NCBI GenBank assembly: GCA_905372235.1
Contig: CAJPOF010000026.1
Location: 1-27,710 of the forward strand
Source: an uncultured Treponema sp.
GTDB lineage: Bacteria > Spirochaetota > Spirochaetia > Treponematales > Treponemataceae
Length of the DNA stretch: 27,710 nucleotides
Direction: 5' to 3'
Shown: piece by piece, positions 7,014-15,128 of the stretch
How positions within the stretch are numbered: the first letter of the stretch is position 1
How the letters are laid out: each line of letters opens with the position of its first letter
Position numbers and translations under genes: made by a program
The notes under the pieces: generated by a model
What the model was told of the DNA's origin: nothing
Database searches by the model: none
What the model saw: the letters and a program-made list of their open reading frames with translations, nothing else

Positions 7014-9125
7014 ATGGAAAACGGTTTTAATTCTAATGAAAGAAAAGGGATGTTCGGAAATCTCACGGGAAAACAGAAGATTTTTATCGGAAGCGGAGCA
7101 GTTTTTGTCGTTTTGTTGATATTGCTCCTTCTTTTTCGCACATGTTCGGTTCGGTTTGGAAATTCCGAGCGGAATAACACTGTGGCTCTTGTAAAAACGT
7201 ATATCGAAAGGGGCGAATACGACAGAGCCTTGGACAAACTTGACGAGATTCTGATAAAAAACAGAAATGACAAAGAGGCGTTGGAACTTCTGGACAGAAT
7301 TCTTTCGCTCAAAGACGGAAGCGAGCCTTCGTCGGAAAGGACTTCCGGTTCGAATGTGGATGCGGAAAATCTTACTGAAGTCATGAAATCTTCTTTAGAT
7401 TCCATGAAAGATGAGATGGCAAAGAACAGCAAGGCGGCGGAAGGAAGCCGGAAAGTGATGGAAGATTTGGTCCGTCAGCAGCAAAAACAGCAGGAACAGC
7501 AGCTTATGCGTCAGAAAATCGAGGACGAAAAGCGAACCATTGAAGAGGCGGAACGAAAAGCGGAACAGAAGGCTCAGGAAGAGCGGCGAAAAGCTGAGGA
7601 AGCAAAACGAAAGGCGGAAGAGGAAGCTCTTGCAAAAAAGAACGCCCAGCTTAAAAAAGAAATTCTTGCAGTGAATGACGACATTCAGCAGGGAAAAGCC
7701 GCTTTGAATTCCGGGAACATAAAGGCTGCCCTTTCGCACTTTATGGATGCGGAAAAACTTCTTCCGGTTTCCGACGGAGAGCCTAATTTTTCCGCCTCAA
7801 AATATTCTGAGATAGCGTCATTGATGCAGGCTGCTTCCGAAAAAGCCGCTTCACAGGAGGAGAAAAAACTTCTTCAGGAAAAGGCGTTGGAGTATGCGAA
7901 CAAAGCCGTCGAAAAGGATGCGAAAAATCCGGTCGCGAACTATATTCTCGGTCAGGATGCGATGGCAAAAAAGGATTACCAGAAGGCTGCGGAATATTTT
8001 ACAAAGGCGATAAGCGGCGACAACAAGAACCACGAATATTATTACAATCTTGGAAGGTCTCAGTATATGCTCAAAAAATATGCGGAGGCAAAGGCAGCGT
8101 TTTCCTCGGCGGCGCAACAGAACGGCAGTTTTGCGCCTGCTCGATATAATCTTGGGCTTACGAACCTTAAATTGAACGACAAAAAAGCTGCAAAGGCGGA
8201 GTTCATAAAGGCTCACGACATAGACCCAAGATACGAAAAGGCGTATCTTGAAGAAGGAAGGGTGCTTGTTCAGCTTGGGGAATATCAGAACGCCATAGCC
8301 GCATACCAAAAGGTGGTAAGCCTTAATAACGTGAACAGGGCGGCTCTTCAGGAACTCGGTTCTGTATATTTTCAGACGGGAAATTATCCGCTTGCCGAGG
8401 AATCGTTTAGAAAATCCCTTGCGCTTCTTCCATCGGGGCAAAGCGATCCGCTTACGCACTACAACCTTTCTACGGTTCTTTTCGAACAGAAAAAGACGGA
8501 CGATGCGCTTTCTTACGCAAAAAAAGCATACGATTCAAGTGATTCCCTAAAGGACAGAAACGCGCGGGTGAATATAGTCTACAATTACGCCCTTCTTTGC
8601 GAGAAAACCGGAAAGACCAGCGATGCCATCGCCAGATATGCGGAAGTCCTTACGCTGAATCCAAACCATCTTAAAACACAGATAAATCTTGGCGTAATGT
8701 ACATGAATTTGAATCCGCCAGACATCGATACGGCTCTTTCGCTTTTCAAGAAGGCGTTTTCCCAGGACTCAAAGAATTTTGAGGCGAACAATAATCTTGG
8801 AAGCGCATATCTTTCTAAGAAAGATTATCCGAACGCTATTCTGTATTTTCAGAACGCGCTTCAGCTTGAACCCAAAAACAACGATGTCCGCTACAATTTG
8901 GCTCAGGCGTTCGCAAGCGACAAGCAGTTCGACAACGCTAAAACCACGTACACTGAACTTTTGAGGCAGGACGCAAAATATTGGGACGGCTACATAGAAT
9001 TGGGAAAGGTCTGCATGGCTTTGAACGACAATCACATGGCTGAGGCTTATTTTGAGCAGGTGAAGGCAAAAAATCCGGGCTACAGGACAGGTGAGATAGA
9101 CGCTCTTCTTTCACAGATAAGGTAA
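7014..9125 (+). CDS. Membrane-anchored TPR protein with coiled coil
   Basis: This is a 703-residue protein. A single membrane helix lies at about residues 22-42 (IFIGSGAVFVVLLILLLLF), followed by a short TPR-like segment, a long Glu/Lys/Arg/Gln coiled coil at about 115-215 (with a run of Gln near 150-160), and then about ten TPRs to the C-terminus (for example YYYNLGRSQYMLKKYAEAKA, NNLGSAYLSKKDYPNAILYF, YNLAQAFASDKQFDNAKTTY). The frame is open to a TTG at 6996, but the ATG at 7014 follows GGGAG at good spacing. The bulk should face the periplasm, given the short N-terminal basic segment, but topology is inferred. It pairs with the upstream exported TPR protein, suggesting an envelope scaffold. 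No enzymatic domain is present. Confidence 0.88.
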   Translation: MENGFNSNERKGMFGNLTGKQKIFIGSGAVFVVLLILLLLFRTCSVRFGNSERNNTVALVKTYIERGEYDRALDKLDEILIKNRNDKEALELLDRILSLKDGSEPSSERTSGSNVDAENLTEVMKSSLDSMKDEMAKNSKAAEGSRKVMEDLVRQQQKQQEQQLMRQKIEDEKRTIEEAERKAEQKAQEERRKAEEAKRKAEEEALAKKNAQLKKEILAVNDDIQQGKAALNSGNIKAALSHFMDAEKLLPVSDGEPNFSASKYSEIASLMQAASEKAASQEEKKLLQEKALEYANKAVEKDAKNPVANYILGQDAMAKKDYQKAAEYFTKAISGDNKNHEYYYNLGRSQYMLKKYAEAKAAFSSAAQQNGSFAPARYNLGLTNLKLNDKKAAKAEFIKAHDIDPRYEKAYLEEGRVLVQLGEYQNAIAAYQKVVSLNNVNRAALQELGSVYFQTGNYPLAEESFRKSLALLPSGQSDPLTHYNLSTVLFEQKKTDDALSYAKKAYDSSDSLKDRNARVNIVYNYALLCEKTGKTSDAIARYAEVLTLNPNHLKTQINLGVMYMNLNPPDIDTALSLFKKAFSQDSKNFEANNNLGSAYLSKKDYPNAILYFQNALQLEPKNNDVRYNLAQAFASDKQFDNAKTTYTELLRQDAKYWDGYIELGKVCMALNDNHMAEAYFEQVKAKNPGYRTGEIDALLSQIR

Positions 9126-9134
9126 CGAAAAAGA

Positions 9135-9180
9135 CCGCAGGAAACGGATGGACGGAATGGTTTTCTATTCCGTTCTGCGG
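9135..9180. terminator. Hairpin between convergent TPR and mutL genes
   Basis: CCGCAG (9135-9140) can pair with CTGCGG (9175-9180), and inside it ACGGAAT (9152-9158) with ATTCCGT (9167-9173). The structure covers the end of mutL and the 39-base gap to the plus-strand TPR gene. It lacks a T tract, so terminator function for the two converging transcripts is only a suggestion. Confidence 0.35.
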
Positions 9181-11069
9181 ACAAGGCTGAAAAGTTTTTC
9201 TCTTGTCAGGGAAAAATAACATGGTCTTCCGTGCGGACAGTGCGGGTCTTTTAATGACAAAGCGCCCCGTGCGATTTCTTCGGCGGTGCTGTCGAGCAAA
9301 GTCCAGCCGTCTTTTACGGCTGCCTTGCAGGCAGTCATTGCCGCCATTGAATAGATTATGTCCTTAGGGGCGACCTTTTTGTCGAAAATTGCATGCTCAA
9401 GGTCTTCTTCCGAGCCTTTCCATCTTTCGTTCAGAGTGGAAAATTCCCATTTTCCGTCTCCTGCGTTTTTGCATTTGAATCCTATTTTTTCAAGTTCGCC
9501 TGAAATGGATTCCATGTATCTGTCTTCCGCTTCGTCTTTTGTTTCGATTACGTACGGAATCAGAAGGCTCTGAAATTTTCCCTGATCTTCCATAATGCTG
9601 TCGAAAATCATTCGTTCGTGGGCGGCGTGCTTGTCGATTATGTAAAGGACATTGTTTTTTTCAGCCACTATGAAAGTTCCGAGCGCGCTTCCCAAAAAAT
9701 GAAAGTCGTCAATTGAATCGTTTTTGGGCGACGAAGAATATGCGGGCGGATTTTCGGCTATGTTCAAAGTCGCCTCTTTTTTCGTGTAGTTTTCAATCAT
9801 TTTTTCCGTTTTGGAAAATATGTCGAAACTTTCCGCATCGCCCCTGCTTTTGAACGCCTCTTTTTTTTGCGACGGATTAATGAACGGATTCATCGATGAA
9901 GAGGGCCTGTCGAAAAATCTTTCCCGCAGCGAGAAAGTTTCGTTTTTAGTGGAACGGTTTTCTTCAGTTTTATCTTGCGGAAAGGAGATTTCTTTTTGAG
10001 CGTAATTATTTTTATTTTCGTAGCGCAAAAAAGATTGTGAGATTTCTGTTTCTTCGTTTTTTAGAGAGAGTCCCAAGTGGCTTGAAAAAAAAGAGCGGAG
10101 CGTGGAACTTATTCCGTGATGGAGCGACGAAATGTCCTTGAATTTCACTTCTTTTTTTGCGGGGTGTATGTTGAAATCGACAAGAGCGGGATCTATCTGT
10201 ATGAATGCCGCCGCCACTGGAAAACTTCCGTTTGGAAAATAGCCCTGTCCGCCGTATTCGATGGCTTGCACCAATGCGTATTCTTGAATTTTCCTGTCGT
10301 TCACGAATATGCTTATGTCTTTTTTGTTTGCACGCCGAACGCCGGGTTCTCCGATTATTATTTTGAACGACCAAATGTTATCTTTTAAGGACGATTTTCC
10401 GTCAACCTGATAAAAAAGGGAAGGGCTTTCTTTTATCTGCATTGCAGAAAGAAATCTTTCTTTAAGCGACTGTTTTTTGGGGAGGTCGAGTTTTACCTCT
10501 CCGTCGGAAACAAACCTGAACGCTCTTTCAGGATGCGGAAGGCTTTTTTCGATGAAAGTGTTCTTGCAAAGCGCACCTTCTGTCGCCGGCCGTTTTAGAA
10601 AAAGTCTTCGGGCAGGAAAATTTTCGAAAAGTCCTTCTGCCTGAACAATTGTCCCTTCGTATTCGGGGATTTTTTCAATGATGTGGTCTTCCGTGATGGA
10701 CGCGCGCATTTTCCAGCCGCCTGACTGTATTGAAAGCCGTGTAACGCTTGCGATGGAAGCCAATGCCTCTCCCCTAAATCCGAGCGTAGAAAGTTTCAGG
10801 AGATCTTCTTCGCTTGAAATCTTGCTTGTGGAATGCGGGCGGGCGCAAGCGGAAAGGTCGTCTTTTGTTAGCCCTGAACCGTTGTCGACAATGCGGATTT
10901 TTTCGATTCCGCCTCCGGTAATCTCGACAGTTATGTTGTCCGCACCGGAATCTATGGCGTTGTCCATAAGTTCACGGACCACGGCATTCGGGCGGTCTAT
11001 GACCTCGCCCGCCGCGATTTTCCTTGCGACATCTGCGTTAAGTGCTTTTACCGGATTTTTTAAGCTCAT
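9165..11069 (-). CDS. mutL: DNA mismatch repair protein MutL
   Basis: MutL (634 residues) links mismatch recognition by MutS to strand incision. The N-terminal GHKL ATPase is complete: IAAGEVIDRP (18-27), catalytic Glu33 and Asn37 in VVRELMDNAID, DNGSG (62-66), GFRGEAL (97-103). A low-complexity linker spans about 340-450. The C-terminal dimerisation domain carries an endonuclease-like metal motif, DKHAAHERMIFD (479-490), together with ACKAAVKDG (580-588) and CPHGRP (611-616). This is the nicking type of MutL rather than the E. coli type, but the usual DQHA(X)2E(X)4E has Lys for Gln and Asp for the last Glu. The start overlaps the xseB stop as ATGA, so translation is coupled. The gene is last in an xseA-xseB-mutL operon. 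Confidence 0.96.
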   Translation of the reverse strand: MSLKNPVKALNADVARKIAAGEVIDRPNAVVRELMDNAIDSGADNITVEITGGGIEKIRIVDNGSGLTKDDLSACARPHSTSKISSEEDLLKLSTLGFRGEALASIASVTRLSIQSGGWKMRASITEDHIIEKIPEYEGTIVQAEGLFENFPARRLFLKRPATEGALCKNTFIEKSLPHPERAFRFVSDGEVKLDLPKKQSLKERFLSAMQIKESPSLFYQVDGKSSLKDNIWSFKIIIGEPGVRRANKKDISIFVNDRKIQEYALVQAIEYGGQGYFPNGSFPVAAAFIQIDPALVDFNIHPAKKEVKFKDISSLHHGISSTLRSFFSSHLGLSLKNEETEISQSFLRYENKNNYAQKEISFPQDKTEENRSTKNETFSLRERFFDRPSSSMNPFINPSQKKEAFKSRGDAESFDIFSKTEKMIENYTKKEATLNIAENPPAYSSSPKNDSIDDFHFLGSALGTFIVAEKNNVLYIIDKHAAHERMIFDSIMEDQGKFQSLLIPYVIETKDEAEDRYMESISGELEKIGFKCKNAGDGKWEFSTLNERWKGSEEDLEHAIFDKKVAPKDIIYSMAAMTACKAAVKDGWTLLDSTAEEIARGALSLKDPHCPHGRPCYFSLTREKLFSLVRRTE

Positions 11070-11341
11070 TGCCGTAAGCCTTCTATCGGACTTCCGGAAG
11101 TCCCGTCAGAATCCACTCCTGAAAAAAGGTCAAGTTCTGCATGGAGATCGTTTTCTTTTGAAGGCTGGTTCATAAGAATCTGAATCTTGCCTTCTATCCT
11201 GTCTATTTCTTTTTCGAGCGTTTTGGCAATTTTTATGCCTTCCTCAAAATCCTTGAGCGCATCTTCCAGCGAAATGTCGCTTCTTTTTATGTCCTGCGTA
11301 AGACCTTCGAGTTTGGATAGATTTTCTTCAAAATTTGCCAT
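11066..11341 (-). CDS. xseB: Exodeoxyribonuclease VII small subunit XseB
   Basis: This 91-residue subunit binds several-fold to XseA to form exonuclease VII, which degrades single-stranded DNA from both ends into oligonucleotides in the cytoplasm. The family core is clear: MANFEENLSKLEGLTQDIKR, then SLEDALKDFEEGIKIAKTLE, two helices that form a hairpin. The C-terminal 25 residues are a variable acidic tail, slightly longer than usual. It starts three bases after the xseA stop, with AGGAG inside the xseA end, and its own stop overlaps the mutL start by four bases. The arrangement implies one transcript with coupled translation. Confidence 0.95.
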   Translation of the reverse strand: MANFEENLSKLEGLTQDIKRSDISLEDALKDFEEGIKIAKTLEKEIDRIEGKIQILMNQPSKENDLHAELDLFSGVDSDGTSGSPIEGLRQ

Positions 11342-11344
11342 GAA

Positions 11345-12568
11345 TTACTCCTGTTTTTCTGTCTCGCTAACGAGCGCTTCTATTCTGCCTTGTGACGGAA
11401 ATATTTCTATCAGGCTTCCTTTTTTGACCTGACTGCTTTTTCGGATTATTGTGCCGGAATCTTTTTCCCTGACCATGGAATAGCCGCGGTCAAAGATTGC
11501 CTTGGGACTTGCGCTTTCAAGGAATGAAATGCAGTTTTCCACCACAAGCCTTGTGTCTTTTACCTTTAGATTCATGTTTTCGATTAGATTTTCCTTTGCG
11601 TTGTCAAATCTTTGTAAGAGCGGTTGCTCTATCGAACGGAATTTCAGTTCAAGTCCTTCCGGCTCAAATCCTTTTAGGATTAGGCGTATTTTTTCTATCT
11701 TGCTTCTTATTGTGACCGAAAGTTCTTCCTGAGCATGCCTTATTTCATTAAGAATGTCCGATTTTTGCGGAACGACAAGTTCTGCAGCGGCGGACGGAGT
11801 TGGAGCTCTTTTGTCTGCGGCATAATCGCTCAAAGCCCAATCTATCTCGTGTCCGACTGCTGAAACAATCGGGATTTCGCTTTCGGCGATTGCCCTTACC
11901 ACTTCTTCCTCGCTGAACGGAAGAAGGTCTTCAAGCGAGCCGCCTCCTCGTCCCACTATAAGGACATCGCAGAGTTTTGCGGCGTTTGCGTTCTTTATCT
12001 GTTGGACTATTGTTTTTGCAGCTTCATCTCCCTGCACCATTGAAGGAAAAATCACTACGGATATTCCGGGATTTCGTCTTTTTGTTATCTGAAGGATATC
12101 CCGTAAGGCGGCTCCGGTGGGACTTGTAACGATTCCTATTGTCTTTGGAAAAAGCGGAAGATTCCGTTTTCTCTCCTCGTCAAAAATTCCTTCGGTGTAA
12201 AGTTTCCGTTTTCGTTCCTCGAGCATTTTAAGGATTTCGCCTTCGCCTGCAAGACTCATTTTTGAGACTATGAGCTGGTATCTACCTTGCGGCGGATAAA
12301 CGGACAGTTTTCCTGAAACCTGGACTTTCATTCCGTCCTTTGGAAAAAAACTTAGATGCTGTGCGCTTCCCCTGAACATAACGGCACTGACCAATGATGA
12401 TGAATCTTTTAGAGAAAAATATATGTGTCCCGAAGATTGCGTTTTGAGTCCTGAAATTTCGCCTTCCAGTCTTATAGTCGGAAAAGTTCCCTCAAGAATT
12501 TCCTTGATTATGGAGTTCAGTTCCGTGACGGAAAACACTTTTTCGGAAGGGAAGAGCATATTTGTCAT
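11345..12568 (-). CDS. xseA: Exodeoxyribonuclease VII large subunit XseA
   Basis: This is the catalytic subunit of exonuclease VII, at 407 residues somewhat shorter than E. coli XseA. An N-terminal OB-fold (LEGEISGLKTQSSGHIYFSL) binds single-stranded DNA. The nuclease domain shows GIVTSPTGAALRDILQITKRR, VGRGGGSLEDLLPFSEEEVV and SAVGHEIDWALSDYAADKRA followed by PTPSAAAE, all family hallmarks. A helical region (about 270-355) for XseB binding and a small C-terminal domain follow. It heads the xseA-xseB-mutL operon, divergent from the sugar operon with only 57 bases between. No Shine-Dalgarno sequence precedes the ATG, and the promoter lies so close that the mRNA may be leaderless; Met4 (12559) is an alternative start. 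Confidence 0.96.
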   Translation of the reverse strand: MTNMLFPSEKVFSVTELNSIIKEILEGTFPTIRLEGEISGLKTQSSGHIYFSLKDSSSLVSAVMFRGSAQHLSFFPKDGMKVQVSGKLSVYPPQGRYQLIVSKMSLAGEGEILKMLEERKRKLYTEGIFDEERKRNLPLFPKTIGIVTSPTGAALRDILQITKRRNPGISVVIFPSMVQGDEAAKTIVQQIKNANAAKLCDVLIVGRGGGSLEDLLPFSEEEVVRAIAESEIPIVSAVGHEIDWALSDYAADKRAPTPSAAAELVVPQKSDILNEIRHAQEELSVTIRSKIEKIRLILKGFEPEGLELKFRSIEQPLLQRFDNAKENLIENMNLKVKDTRLVVENCISFLESASPKAIFDRGYSMVREKDSGTIIRKSSQVKKGSLIEIFPSQGRIEALVSETEKQE

Positions 12569-12574
12569 GGATTA

Positions 12575-12603
12575 ATTCTATACATTCAATTCAACTTGTT
12601 CAA
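12575..12603 (-). promoter_or_regulatory. Promoter of xseA-xseB-mutL
   Basis: On the minus strand, TTGAAC (12603-12598) and TAGAAT (12580-12575) are separated by 17 bases. The predicted start point falls on or next to the A of the xseA ATG at 12568, suggesting a leaderless message. The -35 region overlaps upstream sequence of the divergent operon starting at 12626. Confidence 0.55.
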
Positions 12604-12625
12604 CAGATTGCCGATTATATAAGAG

Positions 12626-14194
12626 ATGAAGACCCTTGTGATTTTGTTCGCCGATTATCGTTCTCGTCATATTTTTGACAAAGGATTTTTAAACGATTCT
12701 TCCTTTGATCTTTCAGTGAAATGGGCAAAAAAAATCCCCGATTCTGTTTTTTATGTCCTTTCATACAAAAACGAAAGCGACTTTGATTCGTACAAGGATT
12801 TGAAAATCGAAAGACTTGATTCTTTTACCGTGTCCGGACTTTTTGAAAAACTTTCGGAGATTTGCGAAAGGGAAGATGCCGAAAAAGTCGTCTATTCTTA
12901 TGCGGACCTTCCGTTTTTGAACGAAAAAATCACAGAAACTCTTATCGACACCCACGTGCGCTACAAGGCGGAATACACATTCGCCGACGGATACCCATAC
13001 GGTTTTTCCCCGGAGATAATCGACAGGGGGACTTTGAAAATTCTTTCGCTTTTAAGCAAGGAAAACCAAAAGGAGGCGGGATTAAAAGAGATTTCCCGCT
13101 CGGCGATATTCGATTTTATAAAACTCGATATAAACTCTTTTGAGATAGAAGTCGAGGTTTCCGACGAGGATTTGGGACTTTTGCGCCTTGAATTCCACGC
13201 AGGAACAAAGACGAATTTTCTTTCGTCCGTTTCGTTGTTCGAAAAAATTGCCGGAAAAGAGCCTTCGTCTCTTTCTTCCGCCGAAATAATCGATTTTGTG
13301 AAAAAATCAAGCGAAGTCTACAAAAATGTTCCATCGTATTACAACATACAGATTTCCGCAGCCGCAAACTACACAAGCGTCTACGAGCCAAAGGAAATGT
13401 TCGGCGAAGAAAAAACTTTCATGAGCAAGGAAAATTATTCTCTTCTTCTGAAGAAAATATCCGATTTTTCGGAAGAAGCGGTCGTGAATCCGAACCTTTT
13501 CGGAGAACCTTTGTGCCATCCGGATTTTATTGATTTTGCGGACAAAGTTCTTTCGTTTTCGGGTTTAAGTCTTCTTATCGAAACGGACGGTTTTTATGTA
13601 ACCGAAGAACTTTGCATGGCGTTGCGAAAAATTTCCGACGAAAAAAAAGGCTGGAATTCTTTTGGCATCGGGCGAATCACATGGATTGTGCGCATAGATT
13701 CGTTCAGCGACGAAGGATTCAGAAAAATCCATTCGGGAAGCGACGGTTTTTCCAAGGCGGTTCAGGCGGTAAAACTCATCGAAAAATATTTTCCGGGTTC
13801 GGTATATCCTCAATTTGTGCGGAACACAATGAACGAAGATGAACTTGAAGGTTTCTGGCGGTACTGGAACGAAAAATCCAACGGGAGCGGCGGAAATGTT
13901 CTTGTTCAAAAATATTCTTCTTTTTGCGGAACTCTTCTCGATTTGAAAAGCGCAGACCTTTCACCCTTGGAGCGGAACGCCTGCTATCATCTAAGACGAG
14001 ATTTCTGCGTTTTCGTGGACGGTTCCGTTCCGTCTTGCAGGGAAAAACTGAAAAGCGAAATTGTCGGAAATGCGTTCAACGAAGACCTTGCAAAGATTTT
14101 CAGCGTTTCGGACGGGGAGTTTTCTTCCCATCTGAAAAAGAATTATTGCGAAAAGTGCGGAAAATGCGATGAATACTATACCTTTAACTTTTAA
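12626..14194 (+). CDS. Spiro-SPASM protein, cysteine-less radical-SAM-like
   Basis: This 522-residue protein matches what I know of the spirochete-only spiro-SPASM family. Residues 1-190 look like a degenerate nucleotidyltransferase fold (VVYSYADLPFLNE at 88-100 resembles the D-x-P-F metal-site strand of cytidylyltransferases). Residues 235-430 follow a radical SAM barrel pattern (YYNIQISAAANY, then NLFGEPLCHPDF like the GGEPLLHPD strand), but the position for CxxxCxxC has no cysteine. The C-terminus is SPASM-like, with Cys434, 453, 461, 471 and a CEKCGKC cluster (508-514). It should not perform radical SAM chemistry. It starts the sugar operon; the next gene overlaps it by 26 bases. The ATG lacks a good binding site and has TATATAAG immediately upstream. 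Its activity is unknown. Confidence 0.82.
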   Translation: MKTLVILFADYRSRHIFDKGFLNDSSFDLSVKWAKKIPDSVFYVLSYKNESDFDSYKDLKIERLDSFTVSGLFEKLSEICEREDAEKVVYSYADLPFLNEKITETLIDTHVRYKAEYTFADGYPYGFSPEIIDRGTLKILSLLSKENQKEAGLKEISRSAIFDFIKLDINSFEIEVEVSDEDLGLLRLEFHAGTKTNFLSSVSLFEKIAGKEPSSLSSAEIIDFVKKSSEVYKNVPSYYNIQISAAANYTSVYEPKEMFGEEKTFMSKENYSLLLKKISDFSEEAVVNPNLFGEPLCHPDFIDFADKVLSFSGLSLLIETDGFYVTEELCMALRKISDEKKGWNSFGIGRITWIVRIDSFSDEGFRKIHSGSDGFSKAVQAVKLIEKYFPGSVYPQFVRNTMNEDELEGFWRYWNEKSNGSGGNVLVQKYSSFCGTLLDLKSADLSPLERNACYHLRRDFCVFVDGSVPSCREKLKSEIVGNAFNEDLAKIFSVSDGEFSSHLKKNYCEKCGKCDEYYTFNF

Positions 14195-15128
14195 CGCCCA
14201 TCAGATAGACAGGACTGTCTTGGGCGGAAAACTTGAAGATATTTCTCCGAAATTGAACGTCTCTGTGATTCTTCTGAATTCGAACGGAAACCACCTGAAA
14301 TTCCAGGCGTTGGATAACCTTGTTTCGTGCGGATTCAAATCAATCGTCTCTGTTGAGCCTACGGCGGAAAGTTTCAATCTTGAAGAAATTTCAAGAAGGT
14401 ATCCCAGCATAAAATTTGTCGTTCCTTTGCAGGAATGTTCCGACGGGGAACTTATAAATATGTGCATGGAGGAAGTCTCGTCGCCATACGTGCTTGTGCT
14501 TAGGGACAGCCTTCACATTTCTCAGACCATACTGAACCAGAATTTGCTTGAAAATCTTACTAAAGAAAAACCTTATTGCCTTGTTCCAAGACTTTTTGAC
14601 TCGGAAAATCAAAGCGTGCTTGTAAACATAATGCCCGAAGCCAAAAAGGGGAGATTCTGCCTAAGCCCTGCAAATTACATAAACGAAGGACACCCTACAA
14701 TGTATCCGTTCGATTACATAGGTCTTTACAATCGGGAAAAATTTATCCTTCTTGGAGGATTCGACTACACGATAAAATCGCCGTATTGGCAAAACGCAGA
14801 CCTTTCGATGCGGGCGTGGCTTTGGGGCGAAAAAATAACGATTTCTCCTTCGTTTCAGATTTCGTACAATTACGGACCTATGGCGGCTGATTCCACTCGG
14901 GATCTTTCATACATAAAATTCTACATAAAAAACATTCTTCCGAAATTCAAGGACGACCACGGCTATGTTTCTCCGATGTCTTTTTTCGGCTTTTTGCTAC
15001 ATTCTTCAAGCGGATTTATAGAAACTTGCTCTCAGTTCAGGACAGCCGCTCGTTGGGTCAAACTGAACAAGTACAGATTCAAAACTGATGCAAAAACTTT
15101 GATAGAAAACTGGGTGGTGTCAAGATGA
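14169..15128 (+). CDS. GT2-like glycosyltransferase
   Basis: This 319-residue protein has a GT-A, family 2-like layout. It opens with SVILLNSNGNHLKFQALDNL (30-50), the usual first strand and helix, then KSIVSVEP and SSPYVLVLRDSL (about 108-119), where the metal-binding D-x-D is expected but reads RDS. The acceptor-side signature GGFDYTIKSPYWQNADLSMRA resembles the GGFDE...EDvDL motif, with Asn-Ala-Asp in place of Glu-Asp-x-Asp. A C-terminal helical region has aromatic and basic residues. Loss of the standard acidic pair could mean an atypical or inactive enzyme. It overlaps the spiro-SPASM gene by 26 bases and the next gene by four (ATGA), so the three are translationally coupled. Transfer of the sugar made by its neighbours is the obvious inferred role. 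Confidence 0.7.
   Translation: MNTIPLTFNAHQIDRTVLGGKLEDISPKLNVSVILLNSNGNHLKFQALDNLVSCGFKSIVSVEPTAESFNLEEISRRYPSIKFVVPLQECSDGELINMCMEEVSSPYVLVLRDSLHISQTILNQNLLENLTKEKPYCLVPRLFDSENQSVLVNIMPEAKKGRFCLSPANYINEGHPTMYPFDYIGLYNREKFILLGGFDYTIKSPYWQNADLSMRAWLWGEKITISPSFQISYNYGPMAADSTRDLSYIKFYIKNILPKFKDDHGYVSPMSFFGFLLHSSSGFIETCSQFRTAARWVKLNKYRFKTDAKTLIENWVVSR

Noticed and set aside
12626..14194. Active radical SAM enzyme
   Set aside because: No CxxxCxxC motif where the barrel begins; only SPASM-like cysteines remain.
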